Shown: positions 25,086 through 35,243, numbered from the stretch's first letter. The stretch: 64,000 nucleotides of DNA from an uncultured Eggerthellaceae bacterium (GCA_910588945.1 CAJUSF010000035.1:1-64000), one strand, 5' to 3'. The notes: generated from the sequence alone by a model not told the origin. Translations and numbers: made by a program.

Positions 25086-27809
25086 TTACTCGGTGCGCTC
25101 GACCTCTTTGATAACGAATCCTTCAATGGTGTCTCCGACTTTCACATCCTGATAGCCGTTGATACCGATGCCGCACTCGTATCCGTGCGAAACGCTCTTG
25201 ACGTCATCTTTGAACCTGCGAAGCGAAGAGATGGTCCCCTCGAAGATGACTGTACCGTCACGAACGACACGCACCTGATCATCGCGATTGATCTCGCCTT
25301 CGATGATGTAGCAACCTGCGATCGTTCCCACCTTCGGAACTTTGAATGTCTCGCGAACCTCAGCAATGCCTGTATCCTGCTCGACGATATCAGGTGACAG
25401 AAGGCCTACACGAGCTGCATTGATATCCTCGATGGCTTGATAGATCACTCTATAGAGCCTAATATCCACCTTTTCTTTTTCAGCTTGGCTGCGTGATTTT
25501 CCGGTTGGGCGTACATTGAAGCCGATGATGATAGCATCGGATGCCGCCGCCAAAGTGACATCGGTTTCGGTAATACCGCCGACAGCGGAGTGAACGATAT
25601 TGATGCGAACCTCAGATTGGTCCATCTTGTTGAACGCATCTTGCAGTGCCTCGATGGAGCCCTGCACGTCCGCTTTCACGATGAGGTTGAGATCTGTCAT
25701 CTTGCCCTCTTCGATCCTATTGAACAGATCGTCAAGGCTCATATGCGCCTTATGCTGCTGCTCGGCGAGCCTCTCGCGAAGCGAGCGCTCCTCGGCGAGC
25801 TTTCTAGCATCACGCTCATCCTCAAACACACGGAACTCATCACCTGCGACAGGCACTGAGGATAGGCCTAGGATTTCAACAGGATCAGATGGCAGTGCAG
25901 AATCAACATGATCGCCATGTGGATTTACAAGGGCGCGAACGCGTCCATATGATGTTCCAGCCACCACAGCATCTCCCGGATGCAGTGTTCCGCGCTGGAT
26001 GAGCACGGTGGCCACAGGGCCTCTTCCCTTATCGAGATTCGCCTCGATGACAAATCCAGATGCGAGTGCATCCGGATTGGCCTTGAGCTCCAAAACGTCA
26101 GCTTGAAGGATGATAGTCTCCAAAAGATCATCGATGTGAAGACGCTTTTTCGCGGACACATTGACAAACATATTAGATCCGCCCCATTCCTCGGGGATGA
26201 CCTCGTATTCGGTAAGCTCTTGGCGAACACGATCGGGATTGGCGCCATCTTTATCGACCTTATTAACCGCAACGACAATCGGAACGTTTGCAGCTTTTGC
26301 GTGGTTGATAGCCTCAACGGTCTGCGGCATCACGCCGTCATCAGCTGCAACAACAAGCACGATGACGTCGGTAACCTGAGCACCGCGGGCACGCATTGCG
26401 GTGAACGCCTCGTGTCCGGGCGTATCGATAAACGTGATCTGGCGACCATTGATATCCACCACAGACGCACCGATGTGTTGGGTGATGCCGCCAGCCTCGC
26501 TCTCAACGACACCAGTATCGCGGATGGCGTCGAGAAGGGACGTCTTGCCGTGATCGACATGACCCATAACGGTGACCACAGGCGGTCTCGGCTTGAGATC
26601 GTCTTCTGTATCGTTGTAGACGACGACATATTCCTCTTCAGGTGAAACCACACGAACTTTGCGTCCGAGATCATCAGCCACGATCTCGATTAGATCATCG
26701 CTCATCGATTGGGTCAATGTGAGAACCTGACCTAGCATGAACAATCGCTTGATGATGTCGTTGGGGGCAACATTTAACAGCTCAGCGAGCTTGGCGACGG
26801 TAGCACCTTGAGGAACCTCCACAACAGAATCATCAAGTACGAGCGTCGGATCGATTCCGCGCTCGATAGCAGCAGCCTCAGCGCGCTCTCGAGCCTCTTG
26901 CTCGCGCTTTTCCTTGCGCTTCTTGCGCCTACCCTCGTTCTCATTGCTGCTTGCCGCCTCAACTGCTGCACGTGCTTCTGCGAGCACCTTGTCACGTTGA
27001 AGCTGCTCAGCTTGAACAGCCATCTGAGCATAACGATCCTCACCCTTATCGTTTTGCGTCTCAAGCTCGGGAACGAATTGAGAATTGCCCTTCTTTGATT
27101 TCTTCGAGCGCTTATCGGCGGTTTGCTTCGACGTCGCCTGCTGTGACTGCATGCGCTGTTGCTCTGATTCGATCTGAGAGAGTAACGAGGAGAAGTTATT
27201 CTTGATAGACGTCGTCGGTGCGACAGCCTTATGGGTTTCTTGGTCGGCAGGCTTGTTCTGCTTCTTACCCTTGTTGCGCAAAGCCTCTTCCACAGCCTGC
27301 TTCTTAGCGACATCCTTTGCAACCTTCTTAGCACGCTCGCGCGCTTTAGCCTCTTCGCGTTCGCGCTCTACACGTTGCTTTTCAGATTCGATCTGCGAAG
27401 CTAGGCTCTCAAAACCGCCTGATGCGGACTCGATCTTGACAACCTTTTTCTTAGTAGCCTCATCAACGCTCGCACCCGATGCATCCTTTTCCTCGCCGCG
27501 AGCCGCTCTTGCAGCTTCACGCTCGGCAAGCTCTTTCTCTCGGGCAACGCGGCGCTCAGCCTCTTCCTTTTCCTTGGCCTTCTCAGCCTCGGTCTTAACC
27601 TTTGCAGATGACGCCTTTTTCTTGGAAGAATCATCTGCAGCGGAATCCTTCGTCGCAGCGAAAGCCTCTCGCGCCTTCGCCACATCCGCATCAGTCAATA
27701 TGCTCGCATGCGATTTTGCAGCAATATCTAACTCATGCAGCTTGTTCAGCATCTCCTTGCTGGAAAGGCCGAACTCCTTTGCTAATTCATGTACTCGCAT
27801 GCCTGCCAT
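25086..27809 (-). CDS. infB: Translation initiation factor IF-2
   Basis: The 907-residue GTPase that places initiator tRNA on the 30S subunit. N-terminal IF2-N domain (MRVHELAKEFGLSSKEML), then about 300 residues of Lys/Glu/Ala-rich low complexity, a second IF2-N domain and the GTPase domain: G1 MGHVDHGKT near residue 413, G3 DTPGHEAF, G4 NKVDKDGAN. The fMet-tRNA-binding C-terminal domains follow. It is 3 nt downstream of ylxR. Confidence 0.98.
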   Translation of the reverse strand: MAGMRVHELAKEFGLSSKEMLNKLHELDIAAKSHASILTDADVAKAREAFAATKDSAADDSSKKKASSAKVKTEAEKAKEKEEAERRVAREKELAEREAARAARGEEKDASGASVDEATKKKVVKIESASGGFESLASQIESEKQRVEREREEAKARERAKKVAKDVAKKQAVEEALRNKGKKQNKPADQETHKAVAPTTSIKNNFSSLLSQIESEQQRMQSQQATSKQTADKRSKKSKKGNSQFVPELETQNDKGEDRYAQMAVQAEQLQRDKVLAEARAAVEAASSNENEGRRKKRKEKREQEARERAEAAAIERGIDPTLVLDDSVVEVPQGATVAKLAELLNVAPNDIIKRLFMLGQVLTLTQSMSDDLIEIVADDLGRKVRVVSPEEEYVVVYNDTEDDLKPRPPVVTVMGHVDHGKTSLLDAIRDTGVVESEAGGITQHIGASVVDINGRQITFIDTPGHEAFTAMRARGAQVTDVIVLVVAADDGVMPQTVEAINHAKAANVPIVVAVNKVDKDGANPDRVRQELTEYEVIPEEWGGSNMFVNVSAKKRLHIDDLLETIILQADVLELKANPDALASGFVIEANLDKGRGPVATVLIQRGTLHPGDAVVAGTSYGRVRALVNPHGDHVDSALPSDPVEILGLSSVPVAGDEFRVFEDERDARKLAEERSLRERLAEQQHKAHMSLDDLFNRIEEGKMTDLNLIVKADVQGSIEALQDAFNKMDQSEVRINIVHSAVGGITETDVTLAAASDAIIIGFNVRPTGKSRSQAEKEKVDIRLYRVIYQAIEDINAARVGLLSPDIVEQDTGIAEVRETFKVPKVGTIAGCYIIEGEINRDDQVRVVRDGTVIFEGTISSLRRFKDDVKSVSHGYECGIGINGYQDVKVGDTIEGFVIKEVERTE

Positions 27810-27812
27810 CTA

Positions 27813-28094
27813 TCACTCCTCACCCGCTATCATCGTCCGACCAAGACAGGCTGACAATGATTCGGAAATCATGCTGTATGTATCTTCATCGATCCTACAA
27901 CGCAGGGCGCTTTGTAATCTGGAACTGCGCTTGACCTTGTCCAAGCAATCAAGCGAGCAGATATATGCCCCTCTTCCTTGCATTTTACCGCTTTTATCGA
28001 ATTTGGCGCAGTCGTCTTTCGTCTTCACGATGCGAAACATTGAAAACTTGTCGCCCTTCTTCGAACAACCGATGCACGTTCTTATGCGATCCAA
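27813..28094 (-). CDS. ylxR: YlxR/RnpM family RNA-binding protein
   Basis: A 93-residue protein with RTCIGCSKKGDK at the N-terminus and GRGAYICSLDCLDKVKR, the signature of YlxR, a small RNA-binding protein encoded between nusA and infB; in Bacillus the family has been linked to RNase P regulation. Spacing of 3 nt on both sides shows one operon. Confidence 0.94.
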   Translation of the reverse strand: MDRIRTCIGCSKKGDKFSMFRIVKTKDDCAKFDKSGKMQGRGAYICSLDCLDKVKRSSRLQSALRCRIDEDTYSMISESLSACLGRTMIAGEE

Positions 28095-28097
28095 TCC

Positions 28098-29312
28098 CTA
28101 GTCCTCATCCTCGCAAAAAGCGTGAACGCCGCAGTACTTTGAATCAGGACGGGCATGGTTGCGGCACCTCACACCATCTTCGCTGACAAAAGCGCAGAAA
28201 CCGTCTTCTGTCTCATCCTCTTCGATGAGGGTGTTTTCCAATGCGAGCGGCTCTCCCGAGAAACTCGTAGACTTGATGTCGATGTGCCAACCGGTAAGCC
28301 TTGCAGCAAGACGAGCGTTCTGACCCTCTTTCCCGATAGCCAGCGAAAGCTGATCGTCGGGAACGATGACGGTGGCATAGTGGTTGTCCACATCAATGGT
28401 TACATTCGACACACGCGCCGGGGAAAGCGCATTGGCTACATATTCAGCCGGATCTTCGCTCCATTGGATGACATCTACACGCTCATTGCGAAGCTCCTCG
28501 ACAACCATACGAACACGCGAGCCCTTAGGCCCAACACATGCTCCCACTGGGTCGAGATTTGGCTCACGCGATGACACGGCCACCTTCGAACGGGCGCCGG
28601 GCTCTCGCGCGATCGACTTGATCTCAACGATCCCGTCATAGATCTCGGGAACCTCAATCTCGAAAAGACGCCTGATCAGATCAGGATGGGTCCTCGACAC
28701 GATGATCGGCGGACGCGTCTGCTCACCCTTTGCGCGTGTGGCCTCAGAGCTTGGGTCGCGCACATCAATGATGAGCACCTTCAGACGCTGATTGTGTCTG
28801 TAATGTTCATTATTCGGACGCTCGTTGCGCTCTTGCGGATAGCGCTTGAGATCATAATGCGGGAGTTCCGCCTCGACGCCGTCCCTGATCTTGACGATGG
28901 TAAAATCCGGTGTTCCCTGCAAAACCGTACCGGTGATCAGATCCCCAACGCGGTCTGAGAACTCCTCATAGATACCTTTTCGCGTTGCATCGCGAACGAT
29001 CGAGGCGATAACGCTCTTTGCGTTTTGTGCAGCGATCCTGCTGGTATTCTCAGGCGTCACATCGCGCTCTTCGAACTCTGAATACTCACCAGTCTCCTCA
29101 TCGGGCTCTCCGACTGGAACGAGCTCGTATACATAGATGTTGCCCGTCTGACGGTCGATCGTGACGCGAGCATCGTACTCAAGATCAAGGATGCGCTCAT
29201 AGCTTTTCGCCAGAGACTCCTCCAGACGCTCGATGATGTAGAACTCATCGATTTTCCTCTCATGAGCAAGCATCTGAAGCGCTTCGATCAAGGAATATTC
29301 TTCTTCAGCCAT
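28098..29312 (-). CDS. nusA: Transcription termination/antitermination protein NusA with zinc-like tail
   Basis: NusA (404 residues) binds RNA polymerase and RNA. Order: N-terminal domain, S1 domain (GDLITGTVLQGTPDFTIVKI), KH1 with PGARSKVAVSS and DPVGACVGPKGSRV, and KH2 with LAIGKEGQNARLAARLTGW. After KH2 there is a short acidic linker and then a C-terminal motif C373-x9-C383-x10-C394-x2-H397 (DGVRCRNHARPDSKYCGVH), which looks like a small zinc-binding module. I know no such tail as standard in NusA. rimP is 40 nt upstream. Confidence 0.96.
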   Translation of the reverse strand: MAEEEYSLIEALQMLAHERKIDEFYIIERLEESLAKSYERILDLEYDARVTIDRQTGNIYVYELVPVGEPDEETGEYSEFEERDVTPENTSRIAAQNAKSVIASIVRDATRKGIYEEFSDRVGDLITGTVLQGTPDFTIVKIRDGVEAELPHYDLKRYPQERNERPNNEHYRHNQRLKVLIIDVRDPSSEATRAKGEQTRPPIIVSRTHPDLIRRLFEIEVPEIYDGIVEIKSIAREPGARSKVAVSSREPNLDPVGACVGPKGSRVRMVVEELRNERVDVIQWSEDPAEYVANALSPARVSNVTIDVDNHYATVIVPDDQLSLAIGKEGQNARLAARLTGWHIDIKSTSFSGEPLALENTLIEEDETEDGFCAFVSEDGVRCRNHARPDSKYCGVHAFCEDED

Positions 29313-29352
29313 TTGGTCTTCCTTCCTATCGTTTGACGATCCCCACTCGTCG

Positions 29353-29823
29353 TTAGAACTCTATCTTTCCGATCACGTTCGCACGCGCGATGTCATCTAT
29401 CGCGATCTCAATGAGATCATCATCTCCTTGAATCGACACGACAGCATCGCAAACTCCCGATAAAACGCCCTTGAAATTCCGGACGCCATCGATCGGCTTG
29501 CTGGTGCGGATGCGAACCTCTTCGCCTGTAAAACGCTCGAAGTGCTCCACAGTACGCAGCGGCCTGTCGATCCCCGGTGAGGACACCTCAAGGGTGTATG
29601 CCCCCGGGAAGGGGTCTATCCTCTCGATGAGATCGCCTATCCAATCCTGAGCGGCGCTCAGCTCTTGGAAGCTCACAGATGAGGGCGTGTCGATATACAC
29701 CCTGATGATGGGCGATTTTTTCGCACCGATGATCTCCAGCGTGACGATCTCGACATCATCTGGAGCTGCGTCATCGAGAGCATCGAGTAGTCTCTGTTCC
29801 TTTGCGGTGAGCAAACCTTGCAC
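29353..29823 (-). CDS. rimP: Ribosome maturation factor RimP
   Basis: A 156-residue 30S assembly factor. YTLEVSSPGIDRPL and FTGEEVRIRTSKPIDGVRNFKGVL are the family's conserved blocks. First gene of the nusA-infB cluster; the region upstream carries the terminator of the preceding gene. Confidence 0.95.
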   Translation of the reverse strand: MQGLLTAKEQRLLDALDDAAPDDVEIVTLEIIGAKKSPIIRVYIDTPSSVSFQELSAAQDWIGDLIERIDPFPGAYTLEVSSPGIDRPLRTVEHFERFTGEEVRIRTSKPIDGVRNFKGVLSGVCDAVVSIQGDDDLIEIAIDDIARANVIGKIEF

Positions 29824-29875
29824 ATCCCTTTCATCTTTGAGTACACAGCGTGAACCAACCTATACGTTTCGGTTC

Positions 29876-29911
29876 TTAATAAAAAAGAAAGCGGGATTGA
29901 CTCCCACTTTC
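29876..29911 (-). terminator. Intrinsic terminator of the flavin oxidoreductase gene
   Basis: GAAAGTGGGA (29911-29902) pairs with TCCCGCTTTC (29896-29887), 10 bp with one G-U, 5-nt loop, followed by TTTTTTATT. It separates this gene from the rimP operon. Confidence 0.9.
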
Positions 29912-29993
29912 TCCGATCGAAAGTATTATCGCTCGTTCATGAGCATAGAGATATTAACACAAACACGCGGATAATGAAAACCTGAGCATGACT

Positions 29994-31940
29994 TTATATA
30001 TCTAATGCGGCATGAAAGCCTTCATATACGGCGTTGGTTATATTCGATGGACGCAAAGCATCGCCTATGACGCGAACGAATGGCGCAGCATCCAAGAGCT
30101 TGTCCACAACATCGCTTCGCGAGCGCTGACCGATAGCTGATATGATGCAAGACGCAGGTATCATCATCTCGATGCCGTCTTTTTCCACATAGATGCCCTC
30201 GGCCGTGATTGAGGCGGCTTTGGAGTCGGTATGGATATTGATGCCAGCCTGCGCGATTTGCTCTAGAAGGATCGGGCGATGTCGTATATTCGCATCCGGT
30301 GCAAGCTCTCCTCTCATCTCGATGATCGATACGTTGTAGCCCTTAGATGTCAGATACAATGCGCACTCGCATCCCGTAAGACCGCCTCCTACAACAGCTA
30401 CATCTCCTGTGACCTGCGCATTGTTCAGATACAGATCATCAATCGAAAGCACATATGCATCCTCGCTGACAGGTATCGGAAGCTTAATTGGGCGCGATCC
30501 CACAGCGATGACAACCGCATCGGGCTTGAATTTGTCGATGAGAGCCGCATCAACTTCACAGCCACATATCACATTCACATCCATCTCTTTAAGCAGATGT
30601 GCATACGTCAGAGCCAATCTATACATATCATATTTGAACGGAATCGCACGTTCGGTCCTCAAGATCCCACCGAGCTCGCTTTCCTTTTCGCATAGCGTCA
30701 CATCGTGTCCACGCGCTGCTGCGGTATATGCGGCCACCATACCCGCGATTCCGCCGCCTACCACCAGCACCTTCTTCTGTTGGGCGCACCGAACAATCTC
30801 AAGACCCTCAAGCTCGCGCCCGATCCTAGGATTCACCGCACAACGTCTAGTCTGCGTGACAGGACGCTCCGCCATGCAAACAAAGCAGCGAAGACAATGG
30901 ATGATGTCATCACCTTTGTTGGCCATGACTTTGTTCGGGATCTCAGGATCTGCCAGAAGGCCTCTTGCCATAGCGACAAGATCAGCTTTTCCAGACGCGA
31001 TGATCTCCTCCATCTGGTCCGGATCGCTCAAGCCCCCGATGCAAGCGACAGGAACGCTCACATGCTTCTTTATCTCTTCAGCAAGATGGACGTTTACACC
31101 GTGCTCGCGAAACATTGATGGATGGGTGATCGAGAATCCGAATTGATATGAACCTGCAGAGACATGGATGATATCTACATATTCCTCAAGTTCCTGCGCG
31201 ATTCTGACACCCTCATCGATATCGTATCCTCCATCGAAAAGTTCCGATCCGCTCATGCGAAGCTCTATGGGAAAACCAGCTCCGACCTCCTCGCGAACAG
31301 CTTTGAGAATGCGCTTGGCAAGCAATGTTCTTCCCTTAAGCGAGCCGCCATACTCATCATCTCTCTTGTTGAAATACGGCGATAGAAACTGATTTATGAG
31401 CCACCCGTGTCCCGCATGCACCATGACCATCTGAAATCCAGCACGCTTCGCAAGAGCAGCTGCGTTCGCATACGCCGAGACGATATCATCGATCTGCGAG
31501 GTCTCAAGCGCTTTCACCGGTATACCATCCGGACGAATCCCATCGCTTGGCCCCCACTGACAAAGCGAGCCTTTCTTATTCTTATCCACCATGTAAGTGC
31601 CCGCATACTGCCCCGAATGAGACAACTCGATCGAAGCTATAGCACCATGCCTTTTGATCGCATCCGCCACATACGCGAAAGATCCCAGCTGACCGGGAAC
31701 GCAAAGCGAAAGATGTAGCATTTGCGAGCCGTCGGTCTCGGGATGCACGACAAGTTCGCTCACAGTGACAACAGCAGCGCCTCCTTTTGCGCGCGCTTCG
31801 TAGAATCCGAGCGTCCGCAGACCGGGGCTTCCTTCAGCAGTGATATCGGTGGCACCCATCGGGGCAGAGCAGATCCTGTTTCGCAGCATCAAGGCTCCGA
31901 CGCGTAGCGGTTTGCAAAGGTTGGGGTAGTCGCGCTTCAT
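29994..31940 (-). CDS. NADH:flavin oxidoreductase / 2,4-dienoyl-CoA reductase family enzyme
   Basis: A 648-residue two-part flavoenzyme. The first 340 residues form the old-yellow-enzyme barrel (MVHAGHGWLINQFLSP, HVSAGSYQFG, DLVAMARGLLADPE). A 4Fe-4S site follows (CLRCFVCMAERPVT with a final RRCAVNP). The rest is an FAD/NAD(P)-binding module with VLVVGGGIAGMVAA and VAVVGGGLTGCECA. The architecture is that of 2,4-dienoyl-CoA reductase and of BaiCD/BaiH, which reduce enone bonds in bile acids. The substrate cannot be read from sequence; it stands alone between two terminators. Confidence 0.9.
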   Translation of the reverse strand: MKRDYPNLCKPLRVGALMLRNRICSAPMGATDITAEGSPGLRTLGFYEARAKGGAAVVTVSELVVHPETDGSQMLHLSLCVPGQLGSFAYVADAIKRHGAIASIELSHSGQYAGTYMVDKNKKGSLCQWGPSDGIRPDGIPVKALETSQIDDIVSAYANAAALAKRAGFQMVMVHAGHGWLINQFLSPYFNKRDDEYGGSLKGRTLLAKRILKAVREEVGAGFPIELRMSGSELFDGGYDIDEGVRIAQELEEYVDIIHVSAGSYQFGFSITHPSMFREHGVNVHLAEEIKKHVSVPVACIGGLSDPDQMEEIIASGKADLVAMARGLLADPEIPNKVMANKGDDIIHCLRCFVCMAERPVTQTRRCAVNPRIGRELEGLEIVRCAQQKKVLVVGGGIAGMVAAYTAAARGHDVTLCEKESELGGILRTERAIPFKYDMYRLALTYAHLLKEMDVNVICGCEVDAALIDKFKPDAVVIAVGSRPIKLPIPVSEDAYVLSIDDLYLNNAQVTGDVAVVGGGLTGCECALYLTSKGYNVSIIEMRGELAPDANIRHRPILLEQIAQAGINIHTDSKAASITAEGIYVEKDGIEMMIPASCIISAIGQRSRSDVVDKLLDAAPFVRVIGDALRPSNITNAVYEGFHAALDI

Positions 31941-31977
31941 GTCATTCTCCTAGCATCCGGTTTCGCATCCATATGCG

Positions 31978-32017
31978 CAAAGGCCCGCCTTAGAGATCTT
32001 AGATTTCAAGACGGGCC
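31978..32017 (-). terminator. Intrinsic terminator of leuA (end of the amino-acid block)
   Basis: GGCCCGTCTT (32017-32008) pairs with AAGGCGGGCC (31991-31982), 10 bp with one G-U pair, followed by TTTGCG. It lies 21 nt after the leuA stop. Confidence 0.8.
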
Positions 32018-32038
32018 CTCCTTTGTTCGTTGAGGTCG

Positions 32039-33568
32039 TTATGCTGAAGCTATGTTATCGGACAGCAATCTGTTAAGAGCATTGATATAGGCTTTTGTGG
32101 ATGAAACGATTATATCGCCGTCGGCTCCTCTGCCGGTATAGACGCGACCGTCCTCAGCCTTGACACGAACGGTGACCTCACCCAGAGCGTCGATACCACG
32201 CGTGACCGACTGCACGGAATACTCGGAAAGATCATTCTCGATATCGATGACCTGATTGACAGCCTTATACACCGCATCGACCGGGCCTGTGCCCCAATCG
32301 CAGACGGTACGAACCTCGCCATCCATGCATCTCATAGTAAGGGTAGCTGTCGGCTTTAATGGGAACCCACAGCTTATCTGAACGGACTCAAGCGAATATA
32401 AGGCGTTGCTCTCACGATCGCGCTCGTTCACAAGAGACTCGAGATCCTCGTCGTAGACCTCTTTCTTCTTATCCGCAAGGTTCAAGAACGCCTCGTACAG
32501 TTGATCGAGCTTCTCGGAATCAAATTCATATCCGAGCTCCTCAAGGCGATGTTTCAATGCCGCATGACCGCTTCTAGCAGTGAGCACGATCTGACTTTGC
32601 CCAGCGCCAACCTCAGCCGGGTCGATGATCTCATATGTGTCGCGCTTTTTAAGAACGCCATCTTGATGGATGCCTGATGAATGTGCGAATGCGTTTGCGC
32701 CGACGATCGCCTTGTTCGCCTGTACATTCATTCCGGTGATCGACGAGACCAGACGTGATGCCTTGATGAACTCCCTTGTATTGATGTCCGTATGCGCATC
32801 CAGATCCTCCGGATGCATCTTGATACCCATCACGACTTCTTCCATAGCGGTGTTACCAGCACGCTCACCGAGTCCATTGATGGTGCACTCGATCTGACGC
32901 GCTCCGTTTTTAACGCCTGAAAGCGCAAGGGCCGTCGCCATACCCAAATCGTTGTGACAGTGAACCGCAATGGTGACATTCTCAATACCTTTGACGTTGT
33001 CCACTAGATACTTGATCCTACGCCCGAACTCATCAGGAAGCGAATAGCCTGTGGTATCCGGGATGTTCACGACGCTTGCGCCCGCATCCACGACAGCCTG
33101 GATCATCTTTACCAAAAAATCATAGTCAGAACGACCTGCATCCTCAGCGTAGAACTGCACATCATCCACATAGTTTCTAGCGCATTTGACAGCCTTCACA
33201 GCGCGCTCTATTGCCTCGTCTCCGCTGATACGAAGCTTGTCTCTTAAATGCGATTCAGAAACGCCAATACCAGTATGGATACGTGGGCGCTTGGCGAACT
33301 TGAGTGCATCGGCTGCAACAACAATATCCTTTTCTATAGCACGCGTTAGCGCACAGACCACAGCATCATCGCCTGCAAGCTCAGAGATCCTTCGAACGCT
33401 CTCAAAATCACCGGGGCTTGAAATAGGGAATCCCGCCTCGATAACATCTACATTGAGCCTGAGCAACTCGCGAGCAATAACGAGCTTCTCCTCTGTATTC
33501 ATCGAAGCGCCCGGCGATTGTTCACCATCACGCAATGTAGTATCGAAGATGTCGATCTTTCGAGTCAT
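32039..33568 (-). CDS. leuA: 2-isopropylmalate synthase
   Basis: Condenses acetyl-CoA with 2-ketoisovalerate, the first step of leucine synthesis. DTTLRDGEQSPGASM, the metal-binding AVHCHNDLGMATA and GLGERAGN identify the HMGL-like domain; the C-terminal 140 residues are the regulatory LeuA dimer domain that senses leucine. 509 residues. The start has AAAGGTG upstream. It is last in the ilv-ser-leu block; leuB, leuC and leuD are not in the window. Homocitrate or citramalate synthase are less likely alternatives. Confidence 0.94.
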   Translation of the reverse strand: MTRKIDIFDTTLRDGEQSPGASMNTEEKLVIARELLRLNVDVIEAGFPISSPGDFESVRRISELAGDDAVVCALTRAIEKDIVVAADALKFAKRPRIHTGIGVSESHLRDKLRISGDEAIERAVKAVKCARNYVDDVQFYAEDAGRSDYDFLVKMIQAVVDAGASVVNIPDTTGYSLPDEFGRRIKYLVDNVKGIENVTIAVHCHNDLGMATALALSGVKNGARQIECTINGLGERAGNTAMEEVVMGIKMHPEDLDAHTDINTREFIKASRLVSSITGMNVQANKAIVGANAFAHSSGIHQDGVLKKRDTYEIIDPAEVGAGQSQIVLTARSGHAALKHRLEELGYEFDSEKLDQLYEAFLNLADKKKEVYDEDLESLVNERDRESNALYSLESVQISCGFPLKPTATLTMRCMDGEVRTVCDWGTGPVDAVYKAVNQVIDIENDLSEYSVQSVTRGIDALGEVTVRVKAEDGRVYTGRGADGDIIVSSTKAYINALNRLLSDNIASA

Positions 33569-33639
33569 AGCCTACGCACCTTTCGTATCCGTGACACCGT
33601 CTTGCCGCCCCGATCAGAGGCGGATTGCTGTCAAACATT

Positions 33640-35217
33640 CTACAGGTTTATATTCCACACGTTCTTAAGATCGATGCTATTTCTGAGAGTCTCAATAACA
33701 TCGTCATTTACATCGCCCTCTACATTCATATATACAAGGGCGCATTTCTCTTCGGGTTTGTTACCGATCTGCATGGTGGTGATGTTTATCCCAGCATCGC
33801 CTAGGATCTTGCCAATCACGCCGATACGACCGGGTCCGTCGACGTATTCGAATATCAACGAATGCTTCGCGGGCGTGATGTCGATCTTGTAACCTAGGAT
33901 GGAGATGATCCTCGAGAGGCGATCAACACCATAAAGCGTAGATGCTATCTCCACATCATCTGCCTTGATGCGCACAGCGCTCGCATATTCGCCGGCGTTG
34001 TCCTTTGTCGATGTTACGGTTTTAATACCATGCCTTGATGCAAGCGATACAGCGTCTCCACCGTCTGCGGGACATACTTGCTTATAAGCGATCAGACCAC
34101 TGATCGCACCAGCGATAAGCGGATCGGCACCCTCATCTGACATATCGCCCTCAAGAACGATCTCGAGTCGCTTCGGGACACGCCCCAAGATCTCATGTAT
34201 GATACGCCCCATCATCTTGCATGCTGGAATGTATGGACGAATCCTATCGATCACCTCAGGCGGCAGACTGGTTGCATTGATCGCAGTCGGTACGATGGAA
34301 CCCTCGAGTCCTGCCCAGATGTACTCGGCGATCTGGCATCCCGCGTTGATCTGCGCCTCTTTCGTGACCGCACTGATATGAGGCGTGAGAATCACGTTAT
34401 CTAGCTCATGAAGCGGCGATGACGTGCACGGTTCTTCCTCGAAGATATCTATAGCTGCCGCAGCTATCTTCCCAGCCGCCACAAAATCAGCAAGCGAATC
34501 GACATCATATATTCCGCCTCTTGCAGAATTGATGAGGATCACGCCGTTTTTCATAGCAGCGAATTCCTTCGCAGTGAACATCCCTAAAGTATCGGAGGTT
34601 CTAGGCAGATGAACGGTGATGATATCAGCCTCTTTGATGACATCGTTCATATCTTCGTACAGCTCGACATCAAGCTCACCTGCACGCTCAGGCGAGCAAT
34701 ACGGATCATAGGCGATAAGTCTCATACCGAACGCGGCAGCCCGTGTAGCAACAGCACTTCCCACCCTACCAAGACCGAAGATGGCAAGCGTCTTGCCGTA
34801 AAGCTCGATGCCTTGAAATTCATGGCGCTCCCACTTTCCTGCGTGCATGGACTCGTTCGCCTGCGCAACATGCCTTGCCGCTGCCAGCATCAACGCCATC
34901 GTGTGCTCAGCCGCCGAGATGATGTTTGAGGTCGGCGCATTACATACGATCACACCATGCTCGGCCGCAGCATCGAGATCGATGTTGTCGACCGTAACGC
35001 CAGCACGGCCGATGATCTTGAGGTTTTTCGCCGCATCTAGCAATCTTGATGTGATCTTGGTTGCAGACCTGATCACAAGCGCATCATAAGGCTCGATGAT
35101 ATCGATGAGCGCATCTTCTGTGAGGTCAAGCCTCACATCCACGTTATAGCCTTTCGAGGTTATTGCATCGATGCCTTCTTGGGCGATCCTCTCCGTGATG
35201 AGAACCTTCGCTGGCAT
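33640..35217 (-). CDS. serA: D-3-phosphoglycerate dehydrogenase
   Basis: First step of serine synthesis. 525 residues: NAD-binding domain with GLGRVGSAVATRAAAFG, the catalytic region VILINSARGGIYD and LTPHISAVTKEAQ with the general-acid histidine, then an intervening domain and a C-terminal ACT domain (DGPGRIGVIGKILGDAGINI) for feedback by serine. A good TAAGGAGGA-like site precedes it. It follows serC, so the pathway's first two enzymes are together; serB was not seen. Confidence 0.96.
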   Translation of the reverse strand: MPAKVLITERIAQEGIDAITSKGYNVDVRLDLTEDALIDIIEPYDALVIRSATKITSRLLDAAKNLKIIGRAGVTVDNIDLDAAAEHGVIVCNAPTSNIISAAEHTMALMLAAARHVAQANESMHAGKWERHEFQGIELYGKTLAIFGLGRVGSAVATRAAAFGMRLIAYDPYCSPERAGELDVELYEDMNDVIKEADIITVHLPRTSDTLGMFTAKEFAAMKNGVILINSARGGIYDVDSLADFVAAGKIAAAAIDIFEEEPCTSSPLHELDNVILTPHISAVTKEAQINAGCQIAEYIWAGLEGSIVPTAINATSLPPEVIDRIRPYIPACKMMGRIIHEILGRVPKRLEIVLEGDMSDEGADPLIAGAISGLIAYKQVCPADGGDAVSLASRHGIKTVTSTKDNAGEYASAVRIKADDVEIASTLYGVDRLSRIISILGYKIDITPAKHSLIFEYVDGPGRIGVIGKILGDAGINITTMQIGNKPEEKCALVYMNVEGDVNDDVIETLRNSIDLKNVWNINL

Positions 35218-35243
35218 TTATCCTCCTTGGATCTTTTAGCGAT

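Noticed and set aside
27202..28101. A 299-codon open frame on the plus strand opposite infB/ylxR
   Set aside because: It is Ser/Ala/Arg-rich antisense sequence of the low-complexity part of infB and has no ribosome-binding site or family similarity.
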